Of a stretch of DNA of 52,470 nucleotides, positions 9,740-17,234 are shown in pieces. Position numbers and translations under genes: made by a program. Below the pieces are notes generated by a model that saw only the letters and a program-made list of their open reading frames with translations, searched no databases and was not told where the DNA came from. The stretch covers positions 1-52,470 of the forward strand of contig JAFYSE010000017.1 of assembly GCA_017546665.1 (NCBI GenBank). Direction: 5' to 3'. Position 1 is the stretch's first letter. Each line of letters starts with the position of its first letter. Origin of the DNA: Clostridia bacterium. Its GTDB lineage: Bacteria; Bacillota; Clostridia; Oscillospirales; Acutalibacteraceae.

Positions 9740-9768
9740 ATAATACAATAAATTTTATTGTATTTCAA
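9740..9768 (-). promoter_or_regulatory. sigma-A promoter of efp
   Basis: On the minus strand: TTGAAA, 17-base spacer, TATTAT. It lies 40 bases upstream of the efp ATG and is independent of the DUF4015 gene upstream. Confidence 0.8.
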
Positions 9769-9782
9769 GTCTTTTTGTAAAA

Positions 9783-10913
9783 TCAAGGGATAATTATATA
9801 GCTTTCTGCCTTACTTGAAGACAAGTTGTTATAAAATTGGTCGTTTAAAACCGTATTTTTAACTGTTGGAATGATTTTTACGGTGGAAAAGTTATTCTTT
9901 GCCTTATCATTCATAACAATATAATTATTCTCTATATATGTGATATAATCGCCATTTTCGGGTGGAAGAATGATGGGGGAACACATTTGTGCAGCAGTGT
10001 CAAAAAGAGTACCGCCCCATTTTTCTGCATCTCCATTGTTGACTGCTTCCAAGGGTAATCCTAAAATCACAGGGCGACCATTTGCAGAAGAAACAGCTTT
10101 TTCTAAAAATTCCATAAGAACAAGGTTACGATTAAGAGTTTTATCGTCTTTTGTAAAAACAGGCACTGAGCCTTCCCTTGAAGCAGGGAATTGTACGGAT
10201 TCTAAATAAATACAGTCTGCACCTGCTTTCACCACCTCACCCACAACCTTTGTGAGATAGGAAACAGCGTTTGAGTTAGTTGGGTCAAGCCACACTTTTC
10301 CGTTGTTAATTGCAGAATCGTCAAACCATATTTTTGTGTTTTCTGCATCTTCATGCACATAAGCATTAAGTCTTTGAGGTGCAATACTGTCCTCAAAGCA
10401 GAAAATTCTTGCAACTACTAAAAAACCTCGGTCCTTGATTCTTTTTATAATTGACTGACTTATGGTGTTGTATTCTGTTTTTTCTGAATAGGTAATCAAA
10501 TCTGATTCGTAGGTTAAAATGCCTTCCTGAGTTTTGAAATCAAGAACAACTGCATTAAACCCGTTTTTTGAAGCAGATTCCAAAGCCTGGTCAATTTCTG
10601 TTGAGTTATCCAAAAATGAATTATCAATATAAACAGCTCTTAATTTATCAAGGGAATCCATTGTAACTGCTGAGGAGTCACCATGTGTTTCAGGTAGAGG
10701 GCGACGAGAAAGGTTGTAGCAAAATTTAATTGTGACGAAGGATGCTACAAAAAGGCAACACAAAAACACGCAGAACAAAATAATTTTGATGCGTTCTCTC
10801 TTTTTTGCTCGTCGGCTTTCATGAATTGGTCTTTCACCACGACGAGACGGATATTTTTTTGAAAACTCGTAATATCCCTTTAATCTTCGGGAACTGTTTG
10901 TGTTTTTTGCCAT
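9783..10913 (-). CDS. DUF4015 putative glycoside-hydrolase-like membrane protein
   Basis: A 376-aa protein with a basic cytoplasmic N-terminus, one membrane helix at about residues 44-64 and an external domain. The external domain resembles the DUF4015 (putative glycosyl hydrolase, TIM-barrel-like) family: RAVYIDN, FNAVVLDFKTQEG, LVVARIFCFED, VWLDPTN and GADCIYLESVQFP follow each other in the expected order. The enzymatic activity of the family is unproven. Here the usual acidic residues DFK and YLE can be seen, but I cannot assign a catalytic pair. It is the last gene of the Rnf-like operon, 14 bases after the RnfA-like gene, and has only a weak ribosome site (GGCGA). Its location suggests a wall-facing partner of that membrane complex. 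Confidence 0.78.
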   Translation of the reverse strand: MAKNTNSSRRLKGYYEFSKKYPSRRGERPIHESRRAKKRERIKIILFCVFLCCLFVASFVTIKFCYNLSRRPLPETHGDSSAVTMDSLDKLRAVYIDNSFLDNSTEIDQALESASKNGFNAVVLDFKTQEGILTYESDLITYSEKTEYNTISQSIIKRIKDRGFLVVARIFCFEDSIAPQRLNAYVHEDAENTKIWFDDSAINNGKVWLDPTNSNAVSYLTKVVGEVVKAGADCIYLESVQFPASREGSVPVFTKDDKTLNRNLVLMEFLEKAVSSANGRPVILGLPLEAVNNGDAEKWGGTLFDTAAQMCSPIILPPENGDYITYIENNYIVMNDKAKNNFSTVKIIPTVKNTVLNDQFYNNLSSSKAESYIIIP

Positions 10914-10927
10914 ATAGATTCGCCAAC

Positions 10928-11521
10928 TTAAATAAAGATTGATGTACCTGAAATTCCGGTAAATGCTAAGGATAGAAGTGCAGTATAAATGAAAATTGCA
11001 GGAGTACCTTTAAAACATTTTGGAATTGATTTGTTAGTGTCAAGTCGTTTAAGACCCAAATTAATAAGCAAAACAGCAATTACATAGGCAAGACCTGCAC
11101 CTAACCCTGCACCTATTGCTTCGATTGGTGTGAAAGCAGAACGATAGTTGATTAAAGGCATTGCAAGAACAAGTGTATTAAATGCTGCAATACCAATTCT
11201 GCGAATAGTTTTCGGTGAAACTTGTCCATAGATAATCACAATTAACATTGTTAGAAGATACAATCCGAGAAGCACACTAACATAAATAAGAGCGTGGAAA
11301 ACTTCGTTCAGGTTTTTCACATAAGGTATTGTGTCAATAAATACACAAATTGTTGATAAAACTGTTGAAAAAACAGTTATGAAGATTGCCATGGGGAACA
11401 ACTGACGAGGCTTTGCACTCATTCGTATTGCTTCGCTTAAACTGTAACCACCATTAAAAATGAGGTTTTGGAAAACCATAACATAAAGTGCAGCGGAGAG
11501 AATTGTAAGGAAGTATGTCAC
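10928..11521 (-). CDS. RnfA-like membrane subunit lacking Fe-S cysteines
   Basis: A 197-aa, six-helix protein of the RnfA/RsxA/NqrE type. Homology is clearest at the C-terminus, where IPKCFKGTPAIFIYTALLS and LAFTGISG match the RnfA ending. In canonical RnfA two membrane Cys, in GxCPFLG and VNCAVLG, help hold a [2Fe-2S] cluster with RnfE. Here the first site reads NLIFNGGYSL (about 19-28) and the second FNTLVLA (Asn115-Thr116), so both cysteines are gone. The start is GTG 11521, overlapping the RnfE-like stop as GTGA, with GGAGGTG 7 bases upstream. This is probably not a standard electron-transfer subunit. Confidence 0.8.
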   Translation of the reverse strand: MTYFLTILSAALYVMVFQNLIFNGGYSLSEAIRMSAKPRQLFPMAIFITVFSTVLSTICVFIDTIPYVKNLNEVFHALIYVSVLLGLYLLTMLIVIIYGQVSPKTIRRIGIAAFNTLVLAMPLINYRSAFTPIEAIGAGLGAGLAYVIAVLLINLGLKRLDTNKSIPKCFKGTPAIFIYTALLSLAFTGISGTSIFI

Positions 11522-12435
11522 TGCTTATCACCTCCGTCGTTTTCGGAAGAATTTTGATTTTCAAGGTCGGAAAGAATCTCTGAAAAGTCATCGAGATAGG
11601 TTCTTTCTTTTTCTTCCACAAATAATGGGGTCTCATTACTCTCATTTTCATTGTTTGTTTCTTCAGGGAGTTTTATTTTTGATTTTCTAACTTTTTTCTT
11701 ATATTCACGAACAGAGAAAACATCGTCTTCCCCTTCACCATAAGGGTTAAATTCTTCCTTCATAAGGTCCTGAATAGAACCACGATGTGAACGTCTGATT
11801 TCAGATAAATCGAAAGCCTTTTCAGGAGATGCATCGGGGTATTTCGCATTAACAAAGGCTTTAAGGGCTGCTGCTAAAAAGCCTATAATCAAAAGACCAC
11901 CAAAGGGAGTAGTAATAACCGGAATATTAACAGGGAGATTAAGCTTAATGTCCCAAATGCTACCATTTGCAAGAATTTCTCTTATAAATCCTAAAATGAT
12001 TGTTACAACACCATAACTTAAAGAAGCAGAAACGGCGTCAATAAAACTTTTCTTTACGTCACTTTTAACTGCAACTCGTTCACAATGGAGAGCGATAAGT
12101 GAATTGACTGCCATTAAAGGCAGGAAAATGCCAAAATTAACTGCGATATTCGGGAAGAAACGCAAGGTGAGATACATTATAGGGAAAACCACCATAACGC
12201 TGAAAATAACATAAAGAGCAACACGCCAATAACGTTTTACGTTTTTTAAGAGTAGTGATGATAAAACCTCGCAGATTATCATCTGCACAAATGTAACACA
12301 TGCTAAAAACAACGCAAGTTTCAAGGAACGAGCCAAGGCAACAACAGAACACAATCCTATTGCTTCAAAAAGAAGTGGGTTTTTAATAATTGCACTGTTA
12401 CGGATAGTTTTTAGAACTTTTGATTGATTACTCAT
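11518..12435 (-). CDS. RnfE-like membrane subunit with acidic C-terminal tail
   Basis: A 305-aa protein. Residues 1-205 are an RnfE/RsxE-type membrane core: NPLLFEAIGLC (Cys29, matching the first cluster ligand), FGIFLPLMAVNS (canonical VNC, here Ser112) and GFIREILANGSIW (canonical GAIREILG). So one of its two expected cluster cysteines is lost. Residues about 206-305 are an added charged, cytoplasmic-looking tail rich in Glu, Asn and Lys, absent from ordinary RnfE. ATG 12435 is chosen (GGGGGTG 6 bases upstream) over GTG 12444. It overlaps the RnfD-like stop by 8 bases and the RnfA-like start by 4, showing translational coupling. Confidence 0.8.
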   Translation of the reverse strand: MSNQSKVLKTIRNSAIIKNPLLFEAIGLCSVVALARSLKLALFLACVTFVQMIICEVLSSLLLKNVKRYWRVALYVIFSVMVVFPIMYLTLRFFPNIAVNFGIFLPLMAVNSLIALHCERVAVKSDVKKSFIDAVSASLSYGVVTIILGFIREILANGSIWDIKLNLPVNIPVITTPFGGLLIIGFLAAALKAFVNAKYPDASPEKAFDLSEIRRSHRGSIQDLMKEEFNPYGEGEDDVFSVREYKKKVRKSKIKLPEETNNENESNETPLFVEEKERTYLDDFSEILSDLENQNSSENDGGDKQ

Positions 12436-13609
12436 CACCGTCACCCCCTATAATAAAAGGAGCTTCTTGTTCCATAAGAGTATTTTCTTCAGAAACAACA
12501 GTATCAAGACTTTCGCTGTCACCAAGTATAATTTCATTAAGATTGTTTTCATCTGTTTCTGTTGTGTCTATTGATATATCAGGGATTTCATTGAGAATTT
12601 CTTCGGGAACAACAGTAGAAATTTCAATTTCAGTATATGGTTCACTTGCCTTAATACGCAACTTTTCTTTTCGGGTATAAGGCAATTTATCAAAATAATC
12701 GGAAATGCCACAAGAAATCAAAATACCGAAGCCAATACTTTCTTCAAATGCTCCGACATAACGGATTAACATACAGATAATTCCACTTGTAAAGCCCCAA
12801 GCAAGTTTTCCCAATAGTTTTTCTGGCATATAGTTTGGAGAAGACATAAAGAAAATTGCACAGAAAAGTAACATTCCTGAACAAAGCTCCATTACAACGG
12901 AAAGCGCTCTGCCCGATGAAATTCTTGGGAATGCAAATGCCATAATGCAAGCGGCAAGGATAAACGAGAATACAGGAATAGTATCCTTTGTTCTGCGAAT
13001 TAAAAGAAATGCAAGAGAGCCGATTAAGGCGATAATACAACCTGTACCCATGGCAGAGGGGACGTTTCCAATAAAAATCTCCAAAATTGCAACGTGATTA
13101 CCATCTATTGCATTACCGTAGGTAAGCATTTTTGCAAGTGACATACCATGGTCGGAATAGTTAAAAACAAATTCAGGCCAACAAAGAGTTGCAAAAGAAA
13201 TTGCTGCAACTGCAGGGATAAAAGGTGTTTTTTCAAAACTACCGAAAGGTAAAACACAAACTGCAACAGCAAAAATACTGGATAAAACTACAATCCACCA
13301 AGGAATATTTACGGGTAAAAGTAACGCTACCATAACACCAATAATAATGTTGGATATATCTTTGATTGAAGTTTCACTTTTGATTAACTTTTTGCCTAAA
13401 AATGAAGTAAGGGCACAAGTCAATACGGAGATAGCAACTGGTTTTACAGCCGAAACTCCGTGGATGAAAAAAGCAACAAAAAGTGGTGCAATCAGCATAA
13501 GGGCATAATCAACCGTAGCGGAATGCTTTTTGTTTTCTATTGAATTTTGAGGGATATTTGTGTTTGTCAAAACATATTCCTCGCTTTTACCAATAATTTT
13601 TAATTGCAT
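12428..13609 (-). CDS. RnfD-like membrane subunit lacking FMN-Thr motif
   Basis: A 393-aa protein of the RnfD/NqrB family. Landmarks in order: an NPFNPA-like segment (TPFIPAV, about 128-134), FIGNVPSAMG (about 179-188; canonical LGNVPGSLGE) and VFSFILA further on. In canonical RnfD an (S/T)GATPL motif carries the covalently bound FMN on its Thr. The equivalent stretch here, between FIPAV and GNVPS, reads DHGMSLAKML and has no such Thr. Residues after about 315 form a long acidic tail ending GGDGDE. ATG 13609 with AGGA upstream is preferred to the upstream start at 13645. It is the first gene of a four-gene operon without RnfB, RnfC or RnfG. Confidence 0.8.
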   Translation of the reverse strand: MQLKIIGKSEEYVLTNTNIPQNSIENKKHSATVDYALMLIAPLFVAFFIHGVSAVKPVAISVLTCALTSFLGKKLIKSETSIKDISNIIIGVMVALLLPVNIPWWIVVLSSIFAVAVCVLPFGSFEKTPFIPAVAAISFATLCWPEFVFNYSDHGMSLAKMLTYGNAIDGNHVAILEIFIGNVPSAMGTGCIIALIGSLAFLLIRRTKDTIPVFSFILAACIMAFAFPRISSGRALSVVMELCSGMLLFCAIFFMSSPNYMPEKLLGKLAWGFTSGIICMLIRYVGAFEESIGFGILISCGISDYFDKLPYTRKEKLRIKASEPYTEIEISTVVPEEILNEIPDISIDTTETDENNLNEIILGDSESLDTVVSEENTLMEQEAPFIIGGDGDE

Positions 13610-13632
13610 ACTGCCAGTCCTTGTAATATGAT
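13604..13632 (+). promoter_or_regulatory. sigma-A promoter of mecA-like gene
   Basis: TTGCAT, 17-base spacer, TATGAT. The -35 box covers the start codon of the divergent RnfD-like gene, so initiation of the two transcripts may interfere. Confidence 0.6.
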
Positions 13633-13662
13633 GAAATAGAAACATATTTTCAGGAGGCAGAT

Positions 13663-14184
13663 ATGATTGTTGAAAATCTTAATAATAATGTAATGCTTGT
13701 AGAATTATCTGTTGATGAGATGAAAAAGTACGACATTACATATGAAAATCTGAATAATCAGGACCGAAAAAATCAGGTGGCTATAAAAAATCTGTTAAAA
13801 CAGATTGACCAACAAAACCTTCACGGAAACAGTGGGAAAGTAATCGTTGAGGCTATGCCCATTGACGGGGGAGGATGCTTTTTCATTTTCACATTTCCAC
13901 AACCACAAAAGAGATATAAACTGAAAAAGACGGACTCCGTATGTTTTTATCATTTGGAAAAGCTTGACGATTTGCTTGATTTTTTGAATGTTACGAAGAA
14001 AACACCAAACTCGGATATTTTCATTAACGCATATAAGATGAATAAGAATTATTATGTTTCTGTTTCAAACGAAAACAGTAAAATAAAAACTATCTTAAAT
14101 GAATTTGGAAATGAAACAGACAAAACCACAGGATTCAGAATTTTAGAGTATGGAAAAAATATCGGGAAGTTTTATTTACAATAA
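13663..14184 (+). CDS. MecA-like adaptor protein (ClpC adaptor family)
   Basis: A 173-aa protein whose N-terminal 70 residues look like the substrate-binding part of MecA: VELSVDEMKKYDITYENLNN, followed by LLKQIDQQ and the Gly-rich MPIDGGGCFFIFTF (compare the GGC segment of clostridial MecA). The C-terminal half (about 90-173) has the expected alternating beta/alpha pattern of the ClpC-binding domain but is short. MecA proteins deliver clients to ClpCP. AGGAGG precedes ATG 13663. It is divergent to the Rnf-like operon and convergent with rpe, overlapping rpe's 3' end by 13 bases. The family call is moderate. Confidence 0.7.
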   Translation: MIVENLNNNVMLVELSVDEMKKYDITYENLNNQDRKNQVAIKNLLKQIDQQNLHGNSGKVIVEAMPIDGGGCFFIFTFPQPQKRYKLKKTDSVCFYHLEKLDDLLDFLNVTKKTPNSDIFINAYKMNKNYYVSVSNENSKIKTILNEFGNETDKTTGFRILEYGKNIGKFYLQ

Positions 14185-14840
14185 TTCTCTTCTGCGATTT
14201 TCTTGAATTTCTCCATAGTAGCCTTTCTGTCTGCGCTTGAGAAGATTGCACTACCTGAAACGAAAACGTCGGCACCTGCTTTCGCAGCAATAGCGATAGT
14301 ATTTTCGTTAATGCCACCATCAACCTCAATTTCACAATCAAGTCCACGACGGTTAATTTCTTCACGGAGTTTTGCTACCTTTGGCATCATATCTTCCATA
14401 AAGCCCTGTCCACCAAAACCGGGCTCAACAGTCATAATAAGCACCATTGAGAGTTTGTCCAGATATGGAAGAATATCTTCAACAGGTGTTTTTGGCTTAA
14501 CTGTAAGAGATGCCTTAACTCCGTTTGCAAGAATTCTGTCGATTGTTTCTTGAATAGGTGAATCACATTCTGTGTGGAAGGTGATAATGTCAGCACCCGC
14601 CTTGCAGAAATCATCAATATATTTCAAAGGCTCACTAATCATAAGATGAACATCGAAAGGTACAGCAGTTGCTTTTTTGATACATTTAACAACGGGAGCA
14701 CCGAGAGTGATGTTTGGCACAAAGTGACCATCCATAACGTCAATATGCATATAGTCAGCACCACAGTTTTCCATATCCTTTAATTCCTCTGCCATTTTAC
14801 CATAGTCGCAAGAGAGAATAGATGGTGAAATTTTCATCAT
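14172..14840 (-). CDS. rpe: ribulose-phosphate 3-epimerase
   Basis: Interconverts ribulose 5-phosphate and xylulose 5-phosphate in the pentose phosphate pathway. TIM-barrel motifs are all present: KISPSILSCD at the N-terminus, MHIDVMDGHFVPN (metal and catalytic Asp), FDVHLMISEP, ITFHTE, TVEPGFGGQGF and EVDGGI with the phosphate-binding FVSGSAIF near the end. The length of 222 aa is normal. Tandem ATG codons at 14840/14837 follow GGAGG; the first has the better spacing. A good promoter lies at 14873-14901. The 3' end overlaps the convergent MecA-like gene by 13 bases. Confidence 0.97.
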   Translation of the reverse strand: MMKISPSILSCDYGKMAEELKDMENCGADYMHIDVMDGHFVPNITLGAPVVKCIKKATAVPFDVHLMISEPLKYIDDFCKAGADIITFHTECDSPIQETIDRILANGVKASLTVKPKTPVEDILPYLDKLSMVLIMTVEPGFGGQGFMEDMMPKVAKLREEINRRGLDCEIEVDGGINENTIAIAAKAGADVFVSGSAIFSSADRKATMEKFKKIAEENYCK

Positions 14841-14872
14841 AAAAACGCCTCCAAAAGATGTATTTTCAAGTT

Positions 14873-14901
14873 ATTCTACCACACTTTATATTAAATTACA
14901 A
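14873..14901 (-). promoter_or_regulatory. sigma-A promoter of rpe
   Basis: Minus strand TTGTAA, 17-base spacer, TAGAAT, about 33 bases upstream of the rpe start. Confidence 0.7.
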
Positions 14902-14920
14902 TATAATAGAAACTCAAAAG

Positions 14921-14947
14921 AAAAGAGCAGTCTATGACTGCTCTTTT
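14921..14947. terminator. Rho-independent terminator after VanY-like gene
   Basis: Perfect 12-bp stem AAAAGAGCAGTC / GACTGCTCTTTT with a TAT loop. A and T tracts on both sides would let it work in either direction. It ends the VanY-like gene on the minus strand. Confidence 0.9.
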
Positions 14948-14951
14948 CTTT

Positions 14952-15779
14952 TTATACTGCACCTAAATATTCTTCAAGGCAGAGATTGTTTTCTTTCATT
15001 TCTGTTGCGGCTGTTTCACCAACATAGCGCCAATGCCACGGTTGATAAATCATTCCTGTAATTTCTGTCTTATCTTCAGGATAACGAAGAACAAAGCCGA
15101 AACGATGAGCATTTCTTACAAGCCATTCGAATTCGGGAGTTGATGCAAAGCCTGTACTTGCACTTACAATGTCAACAGCAAGTCCTGCACCATTTTCGCT
15201 ACATCCTGCAGGTTCAATTCGCGTTTCTGTTTTTGCCTTTGCTTCTTCCTCGCTCATTCCTGCAAGAAATGATTGAAGCTTATTATTGTACATTGTTTTT
15301 TGTGTTTGGTAACTACAATATCCTGAATAAGGTGTAAGAATTACACCATCAGCCTTTGCTGCATCATACATTTTTCTGTAGCTTTCTGCAACACGCACGT
15401 CTGCTGTTACCTTACTTGATTCAATTACAGATGCAGTTGACGGAAGGTAGTTTCTGTCAAGGGGATATTTTTTATTAATTAAAGCCAATGCCCAATTCTC
15501 ACCCTTAAGCACGTCGTCTGGGTCATATTTTTCCCAGTTAGTAGTTGGCTTTTCTTCCGGTTCTTCAGGGACCTCGGATGAGTTTTCTTCAGGCTCAGTA
15601 ACAAGTTCGGAGGGTTCTTCCTGTGGTAAAGTGGTGTTTTCAGTCTGGTTTATGTTTATATCTACCTTGTTATAATCACCATCACGGCAAAAAGCTGCAT
15701 ATAAGATGATAAGCAGTCCTAAAATTGACACAAGGGTTGCTAAAAGAAATATTCTGATTTGAGCTTGTTTCTTTTTCAT
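14952..15779 (-). CDS. VanY-type M15B peptidase-like protein with altered active site
   Basis: A 275-aa membrane-anchored protein: one N-terminal helix (about 8-30), a Pro/Glu-rich linker (about 45-85) and a D-Ala-D-Ala carboxypeptidase (M15B) domain. In active family members SxHxxGxAxD gives the first zinc His and the Asp, and EPWH gives the catalytic Glu and the last zinc His. Here the first reads SENGAGLAVD (His replaced by Asn196; Asp203 kept) and the second QPWHWRYVG (Glu replaced by Gln246; His249 kept). Both codons, AAT at 15192-15194 and CAA at 15042-15044, are clear. The fold appears intact, so it may bind wall peptides without cutting them. It has its own promoter and terminator. 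Confidence 0.88.
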   Translation of the reverse strand: MKKKQAQIRIFLLATLVSILGLLIILYAAFCRDGDYNKVDININQTENTTLPQEEPSELVTEPEENSSEVPEEPEEKPTTNWEKYDPDDVLKGENWALALINKKYPLDRNYLPSTASVIESSKVTADVRVAESYRKMYDAAKADGVILTPYSGYCSYQTQKTMYNNKLQSFLAGMSEEEAKAKTETRIEPAGCSENGAGLAVDIVSASTGFASTPEFEWLVRNAHRFGFVLRYPEDKTEITGMIYQPWHWRYVGETAATEMKENNLCLEEYLGAV

Positions 15780-15812
15780 AATAAATAATCCTTAACATCA
15801 TGTAATTTTCGT

Positions 15813-15840
15813 ATTATAGTTTATTCTTTTTTTGTTGCAA
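15813..15840 (-). promoter_or_regulatory. sigma-A promoter of VanY-like gene
   Basis: Minus strand TTGCAA, 16-base spacer, TATAAT, 34 bases upstream of the ATG. Confidence 0.7.
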
Positions 15841-15872
15841 TGTCAATATTTCCAAATTTTTTAAAAATAATA

Positions 15873-15901
15873 GTGACGAAACAAAAAATATGTGATACAA
15901 T
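15873..15901 (+). promoter_or_regulatory. sigma-A promoter of M28 peptidase gene
   Basis: GTGACG, 17-base spacer, TACAAT, followed by a leader of about 30 bases to the TTG start. Confidence 0.65.
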
Positions 15902-15938
15902 TACACAGTATATATTTGTATAGTAGGAGGTTTATGTT

Positions 15939-17210
15939 TTGAAAGCATACGAAAGCAATGCTCACTACTCATCAAAGGTTCGTGAATGTTCGAATTTTGC
16001 AATCAGGGAGATAAAAAAGGTTTGTAAGGAAGTTGGTCCTCGTCCAGCCGGATATGAAGGCGAGAAAAAAGGTCAGGACTATGTTGAAAAGCTTATGGCT
16101 CCCATTGCTGATGAAGTAAAAAGAGAAAAGTTTACTTTAAGCCCAAAGGCTTTTATGAGTTGGGTTATGATTGACGGAATACTAGCTCTTGTGGCTGCGA
16201 TTTTCGGAATTATTTGTAGTATAGGTTTTTTACCTCCTGCAGTTGAAACAGTTTTAAGAGTAGTTTCAATCGTTCTTGTAGTTCTTGCAGTGTTTTTCTT
16301 GTTGGGTGAATTCCTTTTCTACAAGCCTGTTCTTGACCCATTCTTTAAAAAAGAAGAATCAAGTAACGTTATCTGCACAAGAAAAGCCGCTGGTGAAACA
16401 AAGAGAAGAATTATTATTGGCGGACATATGGATACTGCTTATGAGTGGAGATATACTTATCTTGGTGGTCCAAAATTAGTTACAACAGTTGTTGTTTCGG
16501 CAGTTCTTGGACTTTTGATTACCTTGGGTCTTTCAATAGCAGGATTCTTTGTTGAAAGTCGCACAGCAGAAATTGTGATGATTGTTCTTCATGCAATTAC
16601 AATTCCTGCCCTCGTTTCAGTAATGTTCTTTGTTAACTGGAAGCTTCCTGTTGACGGTGCAGCTGATGACCTTACAGGCGTATTCGCATCAATGGCAACT
16701 CTCCTTTATCTTAAAATGAATGATATCCGTTTTGAGAATACAGAGGTTGTTGCAGTTTCAATGGGTGCTGAAGAAGAAGGACTTCGTGGCTCAAAGGCTT
16801 TTGCACAGGCTCATGGTGAGGAATACAAAAACGATGGTGTTGAAACAGTTTTTGTAGCACTTGATACGCTTCGTGATTATGACTTCATGGGAATTGTTAC
16901 AAAGGATATGACCGCTACTGTAAATCTTGATAAACAAGCTTGTGCTCTTATGAAAAAGGCTGCTGAAAATGCAGATGTTCCTGTTAATTTCACAACAACT
17001 CCATTGGGTTCAACTGATGCTGCTGCAACACAGCAGGGTGGAATTAAGTCTGTTGCATTTACAAGTATGGACCCAGCTCCTGCAAGATATTATCACACAC
17101 GTGATGATAACGTTAAGGTTCTTGAAATGAAAACCCTTGAAGATTCACTCAAGATTGTTTTGGAAACAGTTTTCTTGTTCGACGAACAAGGACTTAAAGA
17201 TAATTATTAA
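15939..17210 (+). CDS. membrane-embedded M28-family aminopeptidase
   Basis: Zinc metallopeptidase of family M28 with membrane helices inserted into the sequence. The metal ligands are in order: GGHMD (His163, Asp165), GAADDLTG (Asp), AEEEGL (catalytic Glu plus ligand), LDTL (Asp) and YHTRDDN (His near the C-terminus). Two helices lie before the first motif (about 70-130) and two between the first and second (about 180-235). Four helices inside an M28 protein is less usual. The start is TTG 15939, 8 bases after AGGAGG. The only ATG there (15934) opens a two-codon frame, ATG-TTT-TGA, that overlaps the TTG start. A lipoprotein gene follows 24 bases downstream. Confidence 0.9.
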   Translation: MKAYESNAHYSSKVRECSNFAIREIKKVCKEVGPRPAGYEGEKKGQDYVEKLMAPIADEVKREKFTLSPKAFMSWVMIDGILALVAAIFGIICSIGFLPPAVETVLRVVSIVLVVLAVFFLLGEFLFYKPVLDPFFKKEESSNVICTRKAAGETKRRIIIGGHMDTAYEWRYTYLGGPKLVTTVVVSAVLGLLITLGLSIAGFFVESRTAEIVMIVLHAITIPALVSVMFFVNWKLPVDGAADDLTGVFASMATLLYLKMNDIRFENTEVVAVSMGAEEEGLRGSKAFAQAHGEEYKNDGVETVFVALDTLRDYDFMGIVTKDMTATVNLDKQACALMKKAAENADVPVNFTTTPLGSTDAAATQQGGIKSVAFTSMDPAPARYYHTRDDNVKVLEMKTLEDSLKIVLETVFLFDEQGLKDNY

Positions 17211-17234
17211 TTTCACCGAGAGGGGAAAGAAAAA

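Noticed and set aside
9783-13609. Complete Rnf ferredoxin:NAD+ oxidoreductase operon
   Set aside because: RnfB, RnfC and RnfG are missing and the cofactor residues in the remaining subunits are lost, so a standard Rnf label would mislead.
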